A stretch of 64,000 nt of DNA from assembly GCF_000974985.2 (NCBI RefSeq), contig NZ_LAVA02000046.1, positions 62,001 to 126,000 of the forward strand, written 5' to 3'. Under the pieces are notes generated by a model. That model worked only from the letters and a program-made list of their open reading frames with translations, was not told the origin of the DNA and ran no database searches. Numbering within the stretch: the stretch's first letter is position 1; every line of letters starts with the position of its first letter. Below, in pieces: positions 1-9,593 of this stretch. The translations under genes and the position numbers were made by a program. Source of the DNA: Streptomyces mangrovisoli (lineage in GTDB: Bacteria > Actinomycetota > Actinomycetes > Streptomycetales > Streptomycetaceae).

Positions 1-452
1 CGGCGATCCGCCGCGGCGGGCTCGCCGCTCAGCACGCACAACTCGTCCAGACGGTCGGAGATCGCCTCCAGCACCGCCGTCTGCAGCGCCCCCGTGGAAG
101 TGAGCACCTCAAGCGCGTGCCGCACACCGGCAAGGGCGGCCTCACCCTGGCGGGTCAGCGAATACTGCAGGTTGCGCCGCTCGTACTCCTCCGCCGTGCG
201 GTAGTGCTCCGCGTGGTTGTGCACCACGTCCAGCAGCTCCCACTGCACGAGCTTCCTGAGCGCCTCGTGCAGATCCTCGTCCTCGACGACCGCCACCCAG
301 CCCACCTGGCGCAGTCGCTCGCGTACCGCGTCGAGTCCCAGCGCCGTCTCCAGGTGCTCGCCGGCCACACCGAAGACGTCGAGCACCGCTCCGTAGAGAT
401 CGGACCTCTCCACCGTCGTGAACCGGAACATTTCCGGCGGCACCCTGCGCAC
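1..452 (-). CDS. jetA: Wadjet-type JetA kleisin-like protein (TIGR02677/DUF2397), 5' part, runs off the left edge
   Basis: About 150 codons are open from position 452 to the window edge with no stop, so the gene continues leftward. The N-terminal block FRFTTVERSDLYGAVLDVF followed by a winged-helix-like stretch (LRKLVQWELLDVVHNHAE) and the segment YERRNLQYSLTRQGEAAL match the conserved start of the TIGR02677 (DUF2397) family as I know it. That family is the kleisin-like subunit of the Wadjet anti-plasmid SMC complexes carrying DUF2397, DUF2398, DUF2399 and a TIGR02680 ATPase. The start is placed at the GTG at 452 because GGGAGGGG lies 7 nt upstream; the ATG at 431 is the alternative. The partner genes would lie to the left of this window and cannot be seen. 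Confidence 0.78.
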   Translation of the reverse strand, partial: MRRVPPEMFRFTTVERSDLYGAVLDVFGVAGEHLETALGLDAVRERLRQVGWVAVVEDEDLHEALRKLVQWELLDVVHNHAEHYRTAEEYERRNLQYSLTRQGEAALAGVRHALEVLTSTGALQTAVLEAISDRLDELCVLSGEPAAADR

Positions 453-1086
453 CCCGACGCCCCTCCCTGTTGTCCCGACGCCATCTCGATCTCCACCGTA
501 GAGGGAGGCACTGACATTCAAGGGTCATTCGAGGAAGATCGGCTTCAAACGGCCGGAAGGGGAAGGGCCCGTGTCCTGGGCTCCTTCAGAGCCGGTGACG
601 GCGGTTCGCACTGCGCATGATCGAAGATACCGACCCGAGATGCCGACACGAAGGACGCGTTACGCGATGCCGACAACGGCCCGGGAGACGATCCGATGGT
701 TCACCCACGCACCCGTGGCTCCGGCGTGAACGAGTACGCCCATTTCCGCCCAGGTCGGGCAACCTGGCGTCAGCCGGCTACACCGAAGTACGGATCGCCT
801 TACCTCAGCGCCCCCAGAAGCAGATATGGGCGATACCCACCCCAAACTCCCCTTTGAATCCCCCATGCTACCCAACACGTCGAAATGCAACCGGCAGTTG
901 ATCTTCAATGCCGCGGCGGGAGACACTACGTGACCGATGCGCGTTCCTGACCGGGTGCCACTCGCTCCGACACTCTCCCGCGCCGGTCGCCAGGGGCCAA
1001 TTACCCCAGGATTACCGGGCAGTTGACCTCCTGGTTTCGTGGTAGCGTCCTCATTCTGAGGGACAGTGCAACCTGAAAGGGAAATC
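453..1086. other. Intergenic region, no gene recognised
   Basis: About 630 bases between two divergent genes. Reading frames here have no coherent protein-like composition. It should hold the promoters of both neighbours, but I see no convincing operator or RNA gene. Confidence 0.5.
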
Positions 1087-1695
1087 GTGAACACGGAGAA
1101 GATCGCCGCTCGCCGCCTCTCGCTGGAAGAGGTGACGAAGCTCGGCGTGAAGGACAGGCTCTTCATATCCGCCGACACGGCAGAACTCAAGCTTCCCGGC
1201 TGCTACGTCCCTGCTTCTCTGACCAAATCCGGTGAGCATTTCGAGGGCGGTTCCGTCACGGCGAGAACTGTATTCCAGGAAGAGATCTCCTGCCTTCCCG
1301 ACGACGAGAACGAAGCCGGAATCTACGTGGCCGACGAGAACGGCGCGGTGACCATCGAGGTCCTCCAGTCCGCAGGCGTCGTGCTGGACCTGGCGCTTTT
1401 CGTCCCCGGTGGGGACAAGGGGGCCCTCACGGCCCTCTACGCCGCCGCCCGGCAGGCGTTCGGCGCGGACATCGTGCAGATCTGGCGCCAGGGCCTCAAG
1501 GAGGTCCCCGACGTGAAGGTCGACATCTTCGAGGAACAGGTTTCCCGGGGGCGCAAGGGGAACGACAGCCCCAAGCGTGACCGTCGCGCGATCGACACTT
1601 ATCCCACCCGTGCGGACTTCATCGAGTTCTCCGCGGGGTGGAAGCCGGTGGTCGAGATTCACCAGCCGATTGTCGACGACACCCCGACCATCTGA
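1087..1695 (+). CDS. Hypothetical protein, unrecognised
   Basis: About 202 residues with the amino-acid composition of a real soluble acidic protein. There is no signal peptide, no membrane helix and no motif I can name. The central part (IYVADENGAVTIEVLQSAGVVLD, then FVPGGDKGALTALYAAAR) looks like an alternating alpha/beta fold. The C-terminal part is charged (RGRKGNDSPKRDRR) and ends with TADFIEF-like and IHQPIVDD segments. The GTG at 1087 is preferred over the in-frame GTG at 1066 because AAAGGGA sits just upstream of it. It stands alone, divergent from jetA, so context does not assign a function. Confidence 0.7.
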   Translation: MNTEKIAARRLSLEEVTKLGVKDRLFISADTAELKLPGCYVPASLTKSGEHFEGGSVTARTVFQEEISCLPDDENEAGIYVADENGAVTIEVLQSAGVVLDLALFVPGGDKGALTALYAAARQAFGADIVQIWRQGLKEVPDVKVDIFEEQVSRGRKGNDSPKRDRRAIDTYPTRADFIEFSAGWKPVVEIHQPIVDDTPTI

Positions 1696-2193
1696 GGGAC
1701 GACGCCACCTCTCGAACTCTGCGTGAGACAAAACCGAGAACGCGTGCGCCGGAGCCGCAGAGCTTCGGCGCAGTCGGCGTGCGTCTGTTACCACGTGCGG
1801 TGAAGGGGGCGCGAGCGGACGGCTCCTGTCTCCTGTCGCTCGCGCCACGGTGGCCTGCGTCGCCGCCCACCGTGGGGTGAGCGGGCCGACGGTGCCGGGA
1901 TGATCCCCTGCGCGGCTGATGAGACAGCCACAGGTGCGGGCCCGAGTCCGGCACAGAGTGCACCCTGCGACGTGGCGACGTGGCACCGGCGGTCGGCTCC
2001 CAACAGATGACGCCGCGCACGCCCCCTGCGTGGCGGGGGCCCGACCGCGCCTCACAACTGCGGGCACACGCCCTCGCGTTCGCCGCGCCCGGGCATGTCG
2101 GTGTCCCGGGAAACGCCTGCCTCCGCCGATGCCGTCGGTCCATCAGCTGGTGCGAACCCGCCAAGCTGCCGGATTCTCAAGCGACTTCTTCGG
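1696..2193. other. Gap of about 500 bases without a recognisable gene
   Basis: It lies between two convergent genes. Open frames on both strands are arginine- and proline-rich shadows without conserved blocks. No terminator with a clean long stem was found. Confidence 0.45.
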
Positions 2194-3573
2194 TCAGAGG
2201 GCGTTGCGCCGGGTCTCCGCGAGGTGCATCTCGACGTACCGCGTGAGGGACAGCGCGTCCTGCGGCTCGTCGGCCTGGAACGTCACGCGGCGCAGCAGGC
2301 TGACGTCGTCGAGCGCGACACCCTCGCGCGCGAGGACGAAGACGAGGGCGAGGAAGGCGGAGCGGGCGTTCCCGTCGTCGAACGGGTGGAAGAAGCACAC
2401 GTCGAGGTAGGCGCGTGCGGCCCGCGCGGTGAGCGGAAGGGGCCGCTCGATCGTGGGCGCGCTCTCGGCCAGACAGGAGTCGAGGCGTGCTCGGGTGTCC
2501 GGACCGATGCCGTAGCGCTCCCGGCCTCCCTTGGCGAAGGCCGGCTGGTCGCGGAAGGCGGGCGGCCGCTGTGTCCCCAGAACGTACCGCTGCCAGCTCC
2601 GGAGCAGCTCGAAGTCGAGTTCGGGGCCGCGCGCCGCGTCGGCCCGCAGCAGTTCCAGGGCGGCCAACAGGCCCTGTGCGCGGGCCGGGTCCAGGGCTCC
2701 GTCGAAGGCACGTATGTCTGCCGTGGCGCCGTCGCACGAGGGGAGCACCGGTTCGTCCCGGCCGTCCTCGGCAGCCTCCCGCCACGGCACGGTCTCGCGC
2801 ACCGCGAGCCAGCGCTTCAGGTGGTCCGGAACCGGACCGGCGGATCGTGCGCGATCGTGCGGCCGCACCGACAGCGCGAGGCGTTCCGCGACGTCCTCGA
2901 CCAGTTCCGGGTCGGGGCCGGTCCAGCTCCCGAACCGACCGCCGATCGCCTCGTCGACCAGTTCCTCCGCGCGGTCGACCGCCACGCCCCAGCGGCTGAG
3001 GAACCAGGTGAGCACTTGATGACAGTGCCCGTACCAGCCGCTGCCGCAGCCGGTCCGGTCCGTCACCTGGACGATCAGGTTGCGGGCCGCGCGCTCCCAC
3101 AGGATCCGCTGGTCCTCGATGCCGTCCAGGTTCAGCGGGTACGCGTCGAACCATCCGGCCAGGCTCTCCAGCCACGCGCGCCACTCGCACAGTGCCGCGC
3201 CGACACGGTCGAGTGTCTCCTGCGGCGTGGTGATCGAGTCCCGCGGGCAGCACCAGTTCCCCACGGGGCCTCCGTCGAAGTCGCCCTCGTCGTGCGCCCA
3301 GCGCCAGCCGGCGGTCCAGCGGCCGTAGTACTCGGCGAGGGCCTGCGACATCGCGTCGGCCCAGGGCCGGCCCACGTCCCGGCTCCAGTCGCTCATGGCC
3401 GGGTCGCCGAGGGGAATGTCGGGACGGCTGGGCGCCCTGGGGGCCGGCCCGAGCGACCGCACCACCTGCGGCGCCGACGCGCTGTCGAAAGGATGACGGG
3501 CGGGGTCCACGTCGCCCCAGGTGAGATAGGAGGGGGCAAGCTCGACGATCACCAGGCAAGCCTGCCACGCCAA
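2194..3573 (-). CDS. Fic-domain protein with variant FIC motif
   Basis: About 459 residues. The C-terminal quarter carries HPFDDGNARSAF (His near residue 396), which aligns with the Fic signature HxFx(D/E)GNGRxxR. Family members move AMP, other nucleotides or phosphate groups onto target proteins, with the His as catalytic base and the acidic residue binding Mg. Here the second Gly is Ala and the final Arg is Phe, so nucleotide phosphate contacts may differ. The segment before it (LDVCFFHPFDD) fits the helix that precedes the motif. The first 300 residues are not recognised; they are rich in Trp and contain C-C-P and C-G-S-G-W blocks. No antitoxin gene is seen next to it. The upstream part of the open frame is uncertain, so the protein may start later than 3573. 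Confidence 0.75.
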   Translation of the reverse strand: MAWQACLVIVELAPSYLTWGDVDPARHPFDSASAPQVVRSLGPAPRAPSRPDIPLGDPAMSDWSRDVGRPWADAMSQALAEYYGRWTAGWRWAHDEGDFDGGPVGNWCCPRDSITTPQETLDRVGAALCEWRAWLESLAGWFDAYPLNLDGIEDQRILWERAARNLIVQVTDRTGCGSGWYGHCHQVLTWFLSRWGVAVDRAEELVDEAIGGRFGSWTGPDPELVEDVAERLALSVRPHDRARSAGPVPDHLKRWLAVRETVPWREAAEDGRDEPVLPSCDGATADIRAFDGALDPARAQGLLAALELLRADAARGPELDFELLRSWQRYVLGTQRPPAFRDQPAFAKGGRERYGIGPDTRARLDSCLAESAPTIERPLPLTARAARAYLDVCFFHPFDDGNARSAFLALVFVLAREGVALDDVSLLRRVTFQADEPQDALSLTRYVEMHLAETRRNAL

Positions 3574-3802
3574 CCCATCCGTGGTTCAAGCGGATTACCG
3601 CTCCCGCGGCATCCGAGCGACAGGCGGGAGGAACGAATCACCGGCGGGCCGGCTCGATGGTTGTAGACGTGCTCCTGATCGGCTTTTTCGGCAGCTTTTC
3701 TGCAGGATGTCAACGTTTCGTCGACGAACCGCCCGGTTCGCCTGTGCGCGCGGAGTCGCTCCCCATATCGTCTGGGATGCGGACTGTCACGAGGGGGCGT
3801 GC

Positions 3803-5987
3803 ATGGAACCGTTGCGGCCGGATGATCCGGTCCGGATCGGCGGCTACCTGCTGCTGGGCAGGCTTGGCGCAGGGGGCATGGGCAGGGTCTATCTGGGCCG
3901 AACCGCCGGCGGCCGTACCGTCGCGGTGAAGGTGGTCCTCCGCGATCTGGCCGAGGACCACGAGTTTCGTGCCCGGTTCCGCCGCGAGGTCGACGCCGCC
4001 CACCGGGCGGGCTCGGGCCCGTGGTCGGTTGCGGTACTCGAAGCCGATACCGAGGCTGAGCGCCCCTGGGTGGCCACCAGCTACGTCGCGGGCCCCGCGC
4101 TGGACGTCGCCATACGCACGTTCGGGCCGCTCGCGGAGCAGCCCGTCCGGGCACTGGGCGCCGGTCTCGCCGAGGCACTGCAGGCCCTGCACGCCGCGGG
4201 ACTCGTACACCGGGATGTCAAGCCGTCCAATCTGCTGCTGGCCGCGGGCGGGCCCCGCCTCATCGACTTCGGGATCGCCCGCGCGGCTCACCAAGAGCGG
4301 GCACGTGGTCGGCTCCCCGGGTTACATGTCGCCCGAGCAGGCCACCGGGCGCCCGGTCGGTCCGGCGAGCGACATTTTCTCCCTGGGGGCTGTACTGGCC
4401 TACGCGGTGGGCGGAACTGATCCGTTCGGACAAGGCAATGTCCAGGCCCTCCTCTACCGAGTGGTCCACGAACCCCCGAGCCTGGAGCGACTGAGCGGTT
4501 CGCTGCGCACCATCGTCGAGCGCTGTCTGGCCAAGGAGCCGGCCCTGCGTCCGACACCGCTGCACCTGCGTGATGCGCTCACCGATGGCCAGGACGCCGT
4601 CTCGATGATCCACAAGAGTTGGCTGCCTCAGCCACTGCTCGTCGACATCGGCCACAGAGCAGCCGAACTCCTCGACCTGGAGGGCGGGGCAACGGCAACC
4701 AACCCCGGGCCCGCACTGCGCCCACCCCACTTCGCACGACCGCCGATACCCCCGGACCTGGCCGGCGCCGAGACCCGGTCGTGGCCGACGAGCCCACCGC
4801 ATCCTCATCCGCTCTCCACGCCCGCAGTGACCGGTGGCGGACAGCAGGCCACGAGGCCCGTCCGCGGCCGGTGGCGGCTGATCGGCGTTGCGCTGGCCGT
4901 GGTGGCCGCGCTGACGGCCGCCCCGCTGTTGATCACTCAGATGCTGACCGACTCCCATGGCTCGACGGCCTCCCGTGGCACCTCCACCCCGACTGCGGCG
5001 ACCTTCGACGCGAAGGTCCAGCAAGCTGCCACGAAGGCGATGTCGGGCCGCAAAGGTTCGGTCGTCGCTCTCGACCCTGCGACCGGCCGGATCCTCGCGG
5101 TGGCGGGAAAGTCGTCCGCCACAACCACCCCGTCTCCCTCACCATTGCCGGCGGGCCTCAACCGGCAGGCTCTGGAGGGGGCCACCCGCACCACGTATCC
5201 ACCCGGAGCGGTCTTCGAGTTGGTGACCGTTGCCGCAGCGCTGGAAAGCGACCTCTACGGCTCCGTCGACCAAGCCACCGGAACTCCGAATCCCTGGATC
5301 ATCCCCAGCACCACAGTCAAGATGCAGGACCACAACAACAACTGTGAGAACGCCTCCCTCAGGCTGGCCATGAGGTACCGCTGCAACAGCGTCTTCGGCA
5401 AAGCCGCCGTCGACCTGGGTGCGGAGGCCCTGCGCAAGCAGGCGGAACTCTTCGGCTTCAACGCACCTTTGCTGACCACGCCGCTGCTCGCCACAAGCGC
5501 CCGCTTCCCCACCGGGACCACGGGGGCCCAGACCGCGCTGTGCGGGGTCGGCCAGTTCGACGTCACGGCCTCGCCCCTGCAACTGGCCGTCATCGCCGCC
5601 GCGATCGCCAACAACGGAACACTCTTGCGGCCGTACGTCCTGACCCAAGGCAACGACGCTGCACGCAAGGGAAAACGAGTCATGAGCGCGGCCACCGCAG
5701 CGGGGCTGAAGGCGCTCATGACCGACAGCGTGCAAGCGGGCAGCGCATCATCGGCCGCCATCAGCGGCGTCCATGTCGGCGCCAGCACCGGTACCTTCCA
5801 GAGCCTCGGTGAAGACACCGGCTCGGGCGACAACGGCATCATCAAGGACGGCAATCCGGGCACGTGGCTGGTCTCCTACGCGGCGGACGACCGCCCACGC
5901 GTCGCGGTTGCCGTACTCCTTGACGACGACGACCGCGACGGCGCGGGGACGATAGCGAAAACCATCATGCAGGCCGCCCTCCACTGA
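3803..5987 (+). pseudogene. Ser/Thr kinase fused to an extracellular inactive penicillin-binding (transpeptidase) domain; frameshifted in the activation loop
   Basis: The N-terminal 160 residues form an intact kinase lobe: G-loop GAGGMG (22-27), Lys in AVKVV (43), HRDVKPSN (136-143) and DFG (155-157). At about 4284 the frame breaks. The sequence continues one frame over as LTKSGHVVGSPGYMSPEQ, so roughly 14 nt of the activation loop appear to be missing. The rest of the kinase, one membrane helix (about 4871-4945) and a C-terminal domain resembling the PbpA/PBP2 transpeptidase follow to 5987. In that domain the SxxK motif reads AVFE, the SxN motif reads RCN and the KTG motif reads STG, so it cannot act as a transpeptidase and may bind muropeptide or another ligand. 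An unbroken copy would be about 730 residues. The ATG at 3803 follows GAGGGGG. A sequencing error is possible but would have to remove many bases, so a real mutation is more likely. Confidence 0.85.
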
Positions 5988-7027
5988 AGAAGCCCCCCTC
6001 ACCACCGGCCCAGCGCTCGACGTGGGCTGCCCGGGACCTGATCACGAACGCGCGATGCCCCGACGTCCAACGATCGGGCCCGTCCAAGGCTTTGTCGTGG
6101 CGGCGGCGAGGAAGAAGCATCCCTCGGCTGAAGAACAGCACCGGCAGCCACCTGCGTGTCCGTCGAGGGCGCCGGCTGCGGGATGGTCTCGCAGCCCCGG
6201 CCGTGCTGTACCCAAGATGTCGCCGTTACGACCGTCGCTCTGGACGGAGCCGCCGCGGGCCGCCCCAGGCCAAGACCAGGACGGATCCACGCGAGGCCGG
6301 GACGAGCAGAGTGGCGGCAGGTCGGCGGCCTTCACTGCCCAGCAGGGCCAGGCGACTCCGGGCGGTGCGGAGCCGACCCTGCGCTGTTTCGGTTCTGAGG
6401 CCATGCCATGCGCTCGCGGTGGAGGGTGAGCTCGCGCCACACATCGCGCCGGTGCTCGGACTCCTGCGGCAGCAGGCGTTCCTGAGGACGGACAGAGGAT
6501 GTTTGTCCGCGCTGCGGCGGAAGCCTGGGCGTGGTTGTCGCCGGCCCCGTTCAGATCAGCCCCGGTTGTACGGAGTCATCGGCGTGATCTACGGCTACGA
6601 CCCGGAGCACGGCGTCCATGTCATCGCCGAGCCGGCGACACCACTGCCCTACGGGCACCCGAACCTGCCCACCTACCTGGCCTCCCAACTCGTGCGCAGT
6701 CTCTTCTCGCCATGGACGAGTTGACAGAGGAACTCGACGCGACCGGCACCCCATAGAAGCCCCGCCCAGCGGCCCGGACGCTCCCCGCGCCGGGCCACGC
6801 TCCACCGGTCGTGCCGCCGTTCGGCCGGTCCACTTCCACCAGATGGCAGAGGCGCCGTTCAGATCGCCGCGTGGCGGCTCGTGAACACCGCAACGTCAAC
6901 CAGGCCGGTTCCGTGGGGAGATGCCCCATAAGCCCCCTCCCCGCAAGCGCCGTCGTGCCTGCCGTCCGGGCGGGTCGGCGCCCGTTGACGCGCACCCCGG
7001 CCTGATGGCCCGCCGCCGACAGCGGCA
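5988..7027. other. Gene-poor kilobase with one possible coding scrap
   Basis: No complete gene is supported. On the plus strand, 6565-6724 reads as a plausible protein tail (VIGVIYGYDPEHGVHVIAEP, then PYGHPNLPTYLASQL) without a credible beginning; it could be a gene remnant of unknown family. Everything else has shadow-frame composition. Confidence 0.4.
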
Positions 7028-7444
7028 TCAGGTCGGCTCCTCTTCGTCCCCGATCAGCAACGCCACCATCACTTCGAGGTGCTCGTCGCTCACCTGCGGA
7101 GCAGTCCAGTCGTTACTGCGCGCGTGCTCGATGAATGCCGGATCGATCTCCACGTGGTAGCGCCCCACGTAATGGGGCAGGTCGGAGTACCACAGCCAAT
7201 GTCCGTCTGTGAGCAGGTGCAGCCCTTCGATGAACTCGCCGGTCCCACTCAGCACATCAGGCACAGCTGACGGTGTGGCGAACACGGTCGTGCCGGCACG
7301 TAGGTACCGAACCAGATCGCCTTCGTACCCTGGCGCAGCCATGCGCACAGCAGCCCGGATCGACGGCCCGTCCGTACAGCCGTACTCCAGCTCCCTGAAC
7401 CTGCCGACGACGGGGAACCTGTCGAAGATCACCTGTCCGAGCAT
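7028..7444 (-). CDS. Hypothetical protein, 138 residues
   Basis: The protein is acidic, soluble and aromatic-rich, with coherent composition: it begins LGQVIFDRFPVVGRFRELEY, then has FIEGLHLLTDGHWLWYSDLP and HYVGRYHVEIDPAFIEHAR, and ends in an acidic GDEEEPT tail. The size and aromatic content resemble the many small immunity-like or toxin-associated proteins of Streptomyces, but I cannot name a family. It sits alone among remnants. Confidence 0.68.
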   Translation of the reverse strand: MLGQVIFDRFPVVGRFRELEYGCTDGPSIRAAVRMAAPGYEGDLVRYLRAGTTVFATPSAVPDVLSGTGEFIEGLHLLTDGHWLWYSDLPHYVGRYHVEIDPAFIEHARSNDWTAPQVSDEHLEVMVALLIGDEEEPT

Positions 7445-7669
7445 AGAGCAGCCCCCCGAGAGGCCACCGACCCAAATCTCGAACGCGGTTCGGTATCCCC
7501 TCCAGCGCGATCTCGCCCCGCCGGCCCGTGATCCGCTCCCGCAGGCTTCGACGACCCAATGCCGAACAAACAGCGCCAGCGAGGCTCCCGCTCCTACGCC
7601 CGCACGGCTGCCGTACGCGTCGTAGTGACACGCCCGGCCCCGAACCCAGGACGCTCTTCGACGAAAGAT

Positions 7670-7846
7670 TCATCCGGCTCGGCCCTGCCAGTAGGTCGGG
7701 TCAGCTCGCGTCGTGACGGCGTCGGGGTGGTCAGTGCCCAGCACCCGCGCCCTGTCGCTGAGCAAGCCGGCGAAGGCGGCGATGGCGCCCGCAGCATCGC
7801 CCGCCTCTCCCTGCCAGCGCGCCAGTTGGGCTCGGGTGGCAAAGCC
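7670..7846 (-). pseudogene. Fragment of a tetratricopeptide-repeat protein
   Basis: About 58 residues: ATRAQLARWQGEAGDAAGAI, then a leucine helix, RARVLGTDHPDAVTTRADPT, then YWQGRAG. This is one and a half of the long TPR units (ending VLGPDHPDTLTTR) common in Streptomyces NB-ARC/TPR proteins. No N-terminal effector or additional repeats are present on either side, and the frame upstream loses its composition, so it is a relic. Confidence 0.65.
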
Positions 7847-7886
7847 TCCGCAGTTCGGATGGGGGGCTCTGCCGGTACCTGCCGCC

Positions 7887-8345
7887 TCAGTCGCGATCGG
7901 CGTTCGGGCGCGGCGTCGTCTTGCTCTTCGGGCGGTGGATGAGGTCATCGTCGCCCGCCTGGCGCGGGACGTAGAAGAAGCCTTCTTCGGTGTCAGGTTC
8001 GTAGTGCACGACCGCATTCTCCTGCTGGATCATCTTCATCCAGTTCTTCAGACGGTTCTGGTCCGCCTCGGTGAGCTCCTTGCCAGCGCGGCGTCGGGCC
8101 TCCGCCCGGAGCATCGCGAGGGGATACGCCCAGCGGTGCTCTTCCTTCACGAACCAGGGGATGAGTTCGTCATCCCGCACGATCCGGCGGTCCAGCCCCC
8201 GGCGTCGCCGGAAGTTGCCCCACATGGAGGAGACGGTCTCGATGTCGTATTTGCGTTTGTACTCGTCGATCATCCACTGATAGGTCTTGCCTTCCTCGAA
8301 CCAGCGGATGACCTCCGACTCGTTCACGATCTTGCGCTTGCCCAT
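7887..8345 (-). CDS. Small HTH-like protein of actinophage/integrative-element type
   Basis: 152 residues. The first half (VIRWFEEGKTYQWMIDEYKR, then a WGNFRRRRGL block) looks like a helix-turn-helix recognising DNA. The second half (EHRWAYPLAMLRAEARRRAG, then a basic linker, then EEGFFYVPR) resembles a protein I associate with actinobacteriophages and integrated elements. It is divergent from the next gene across 117 bp, a typical arrangement for two small regulators. No integrase or structural gene is near, so this is a possible phage relic or a domesticated regulator. Family recall only; a homology search would decide. Confidence 0.7.
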   Translation of the reverse strand: MGKRKIVNESEVIRWFEEGKTYQWMIDEYKRKYDIETVSSMWGNFRRRRGLDRRIVRDDELIPWFVKEEHRWAYPLAMLRAEARRRAGKELTEADQNRLKNWMKMIQQENAVVHYEPDTEEGFFYVPRQAGDDDLIHRPKSKTTPRPNADRD

Positions 8346-8462
8346 GCGCCTCCTTGCTCCAAGTGATCTTGCTCTGCGACACTTCCACAGCGCCGCAACC
8401 CAGTCAACACTGCACAGATATGGCGATTACGAGCAGCTCAAGATGCACACCGGGAGGGAAGC

Positions 8463-8771
8463 ATGAAGATTCAAGTGGTCGCGTGCGACATCGACCAGCA
8501 AGTACCGGCGAAGACTTACACCATCACAGTCAGCGACGGCCGGAGCATCTCCAAGGATCTGTGCGAGGAGCACGGCGCCTGTCTGGAAGATCTGCTCGGA
8601 GAGCTGGAGGTCGGTGCGCAGGAAAGCGTCGCGGAACTCAAGGCCGAGCCCGTCGTGCCGGTCCGGCGCAGCCCCGCCGCAAGGAAGGCCCCGGCCAAGT
8701 CGGCGACCCCTGCCCGTCGCCGTGCCAGGGTGGTCAGCTTCGAGGAGATCGAAGCCAGAAAAATCAAGTGA
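8463..8771 (+). CDS. Small Lsr2-like/phage-type DNA-binding protein
   Basis: 102 residues. The N-terminal half (VVACDIDQQVPAKTYTITVS, then a Cys-Glu-Glu-His-Gly block) resembles the dimerisation half of Lsr2-like proteins found in actinophages. The C-terminal half is a basic Ala/Lys/Arg linker (RRSPAARKAPAKSATPARRR) of AT-hook type, ending FEEIEARKIK. The likely role is non-specific binding or bridging of DNA. The ATG at 8463 follows GGGAGG (8454-8459). It forms a divergent pair with the gene at 7887-8345. Confidence 0.7.
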   Translation: MKIQVVACDIDQQVPAKTYTITVSDGRSISKDLCEEHGACLEDLLGELEVGAQESVAELKAEPVVPVRRSPAARKAPAKSATPARRRARVVSFEEIEARKIK

Positions 8772-9593
8772 GGCGTGTAAAAAGAGCCCCCGCCAGCCGT
8801 CAGGACAGCGGTGGCTTCTCTCATTCCGAGTCGGTCTGTTCGACGAGCCCAAACGCGGTCAACACCTGCAGGGTCTGCCGCACGATCGGGTGACATCTTG
8901 ACCTGACCCGCCCCACGGTTTGAGTTCCAGCTGCCGCGCCTGCGGGTGTGGTCCCCGGTACAGCGGCGTCCTCGCGACGCAGGTCATGTGGTCCCCGCGC
9001 ATGCGGAGGGTCCCAGGCCCAAATCCTGGCCATCCGCGGACATGCCGGCCCGGCACGGCCGGACTCGACCGCGAACGTCCCGAAGAGGGCGCCCATCCAG
9101 TGGTCATAAACGGGCAGACCAGTTCGCACCGAACCAAAGAGGTCCGCGCCGACGACGTCCCGTACGGTTCGCCTCGTCGGGCCCGGCGAAGGCCGACACC
9201 GTACCGCGCATGTCCCCGCCCTCGGCGGGACCGCAGCCCGCAGTGATCCGGCACCGACCAGCTCGAGCAACCATCGAAGGCGCGCCGAGACGACGCGCCC
9301 AGCCGACGCGGTCGGGACCCGCGCAGGGGACGCCGTAATACGGCATGCTCGCCTCCTGCCAGAAGCGCTCGCGCCGCACAGCGGAGATCATGGACGAAGG
9401 GTGCTTGACCACGCCGGGCGGCCAACATCCGCCGAAGGTGCGGTTGTTCAAAGCGTCGTGCGTCGTGCCGTGCCCCGGCTGCGGGCCGAAGGCGGCCGGG
9501 TGCGGGCGGCGCGGCAGGTGCAGCAGCGGTCGACTCGCGGAGAGGGTTCCGCCGAGCCGACCACTCGGAGAGGGTCACGCCTGCTCCGGTCGC
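8772..9593. other. Gap of about 820 bases, no gene recognised
   Basis: Long open frames exist on both strands but consist of Arg/Pro/Ala shadows. A short minus-strand tail near 8821-8900 (IVRQTLQVLTAFGLVEQTDS) could be the end of a lost gene. Nothing else is supported. Confidence 0.4.

Noticed and set aside
2095..3666. 523-codon plus-strand frame opposite the Fic gene
   Set aside because: Shadow of the Fic gene; no conserved motif.
3803..5987. Reading the kinase and the PBP-like part as two separate genes
   Set aside because: The second frame begins in the middle of the kinase activation loop and completes the kinase; no start or ribosome-binding site fits there.
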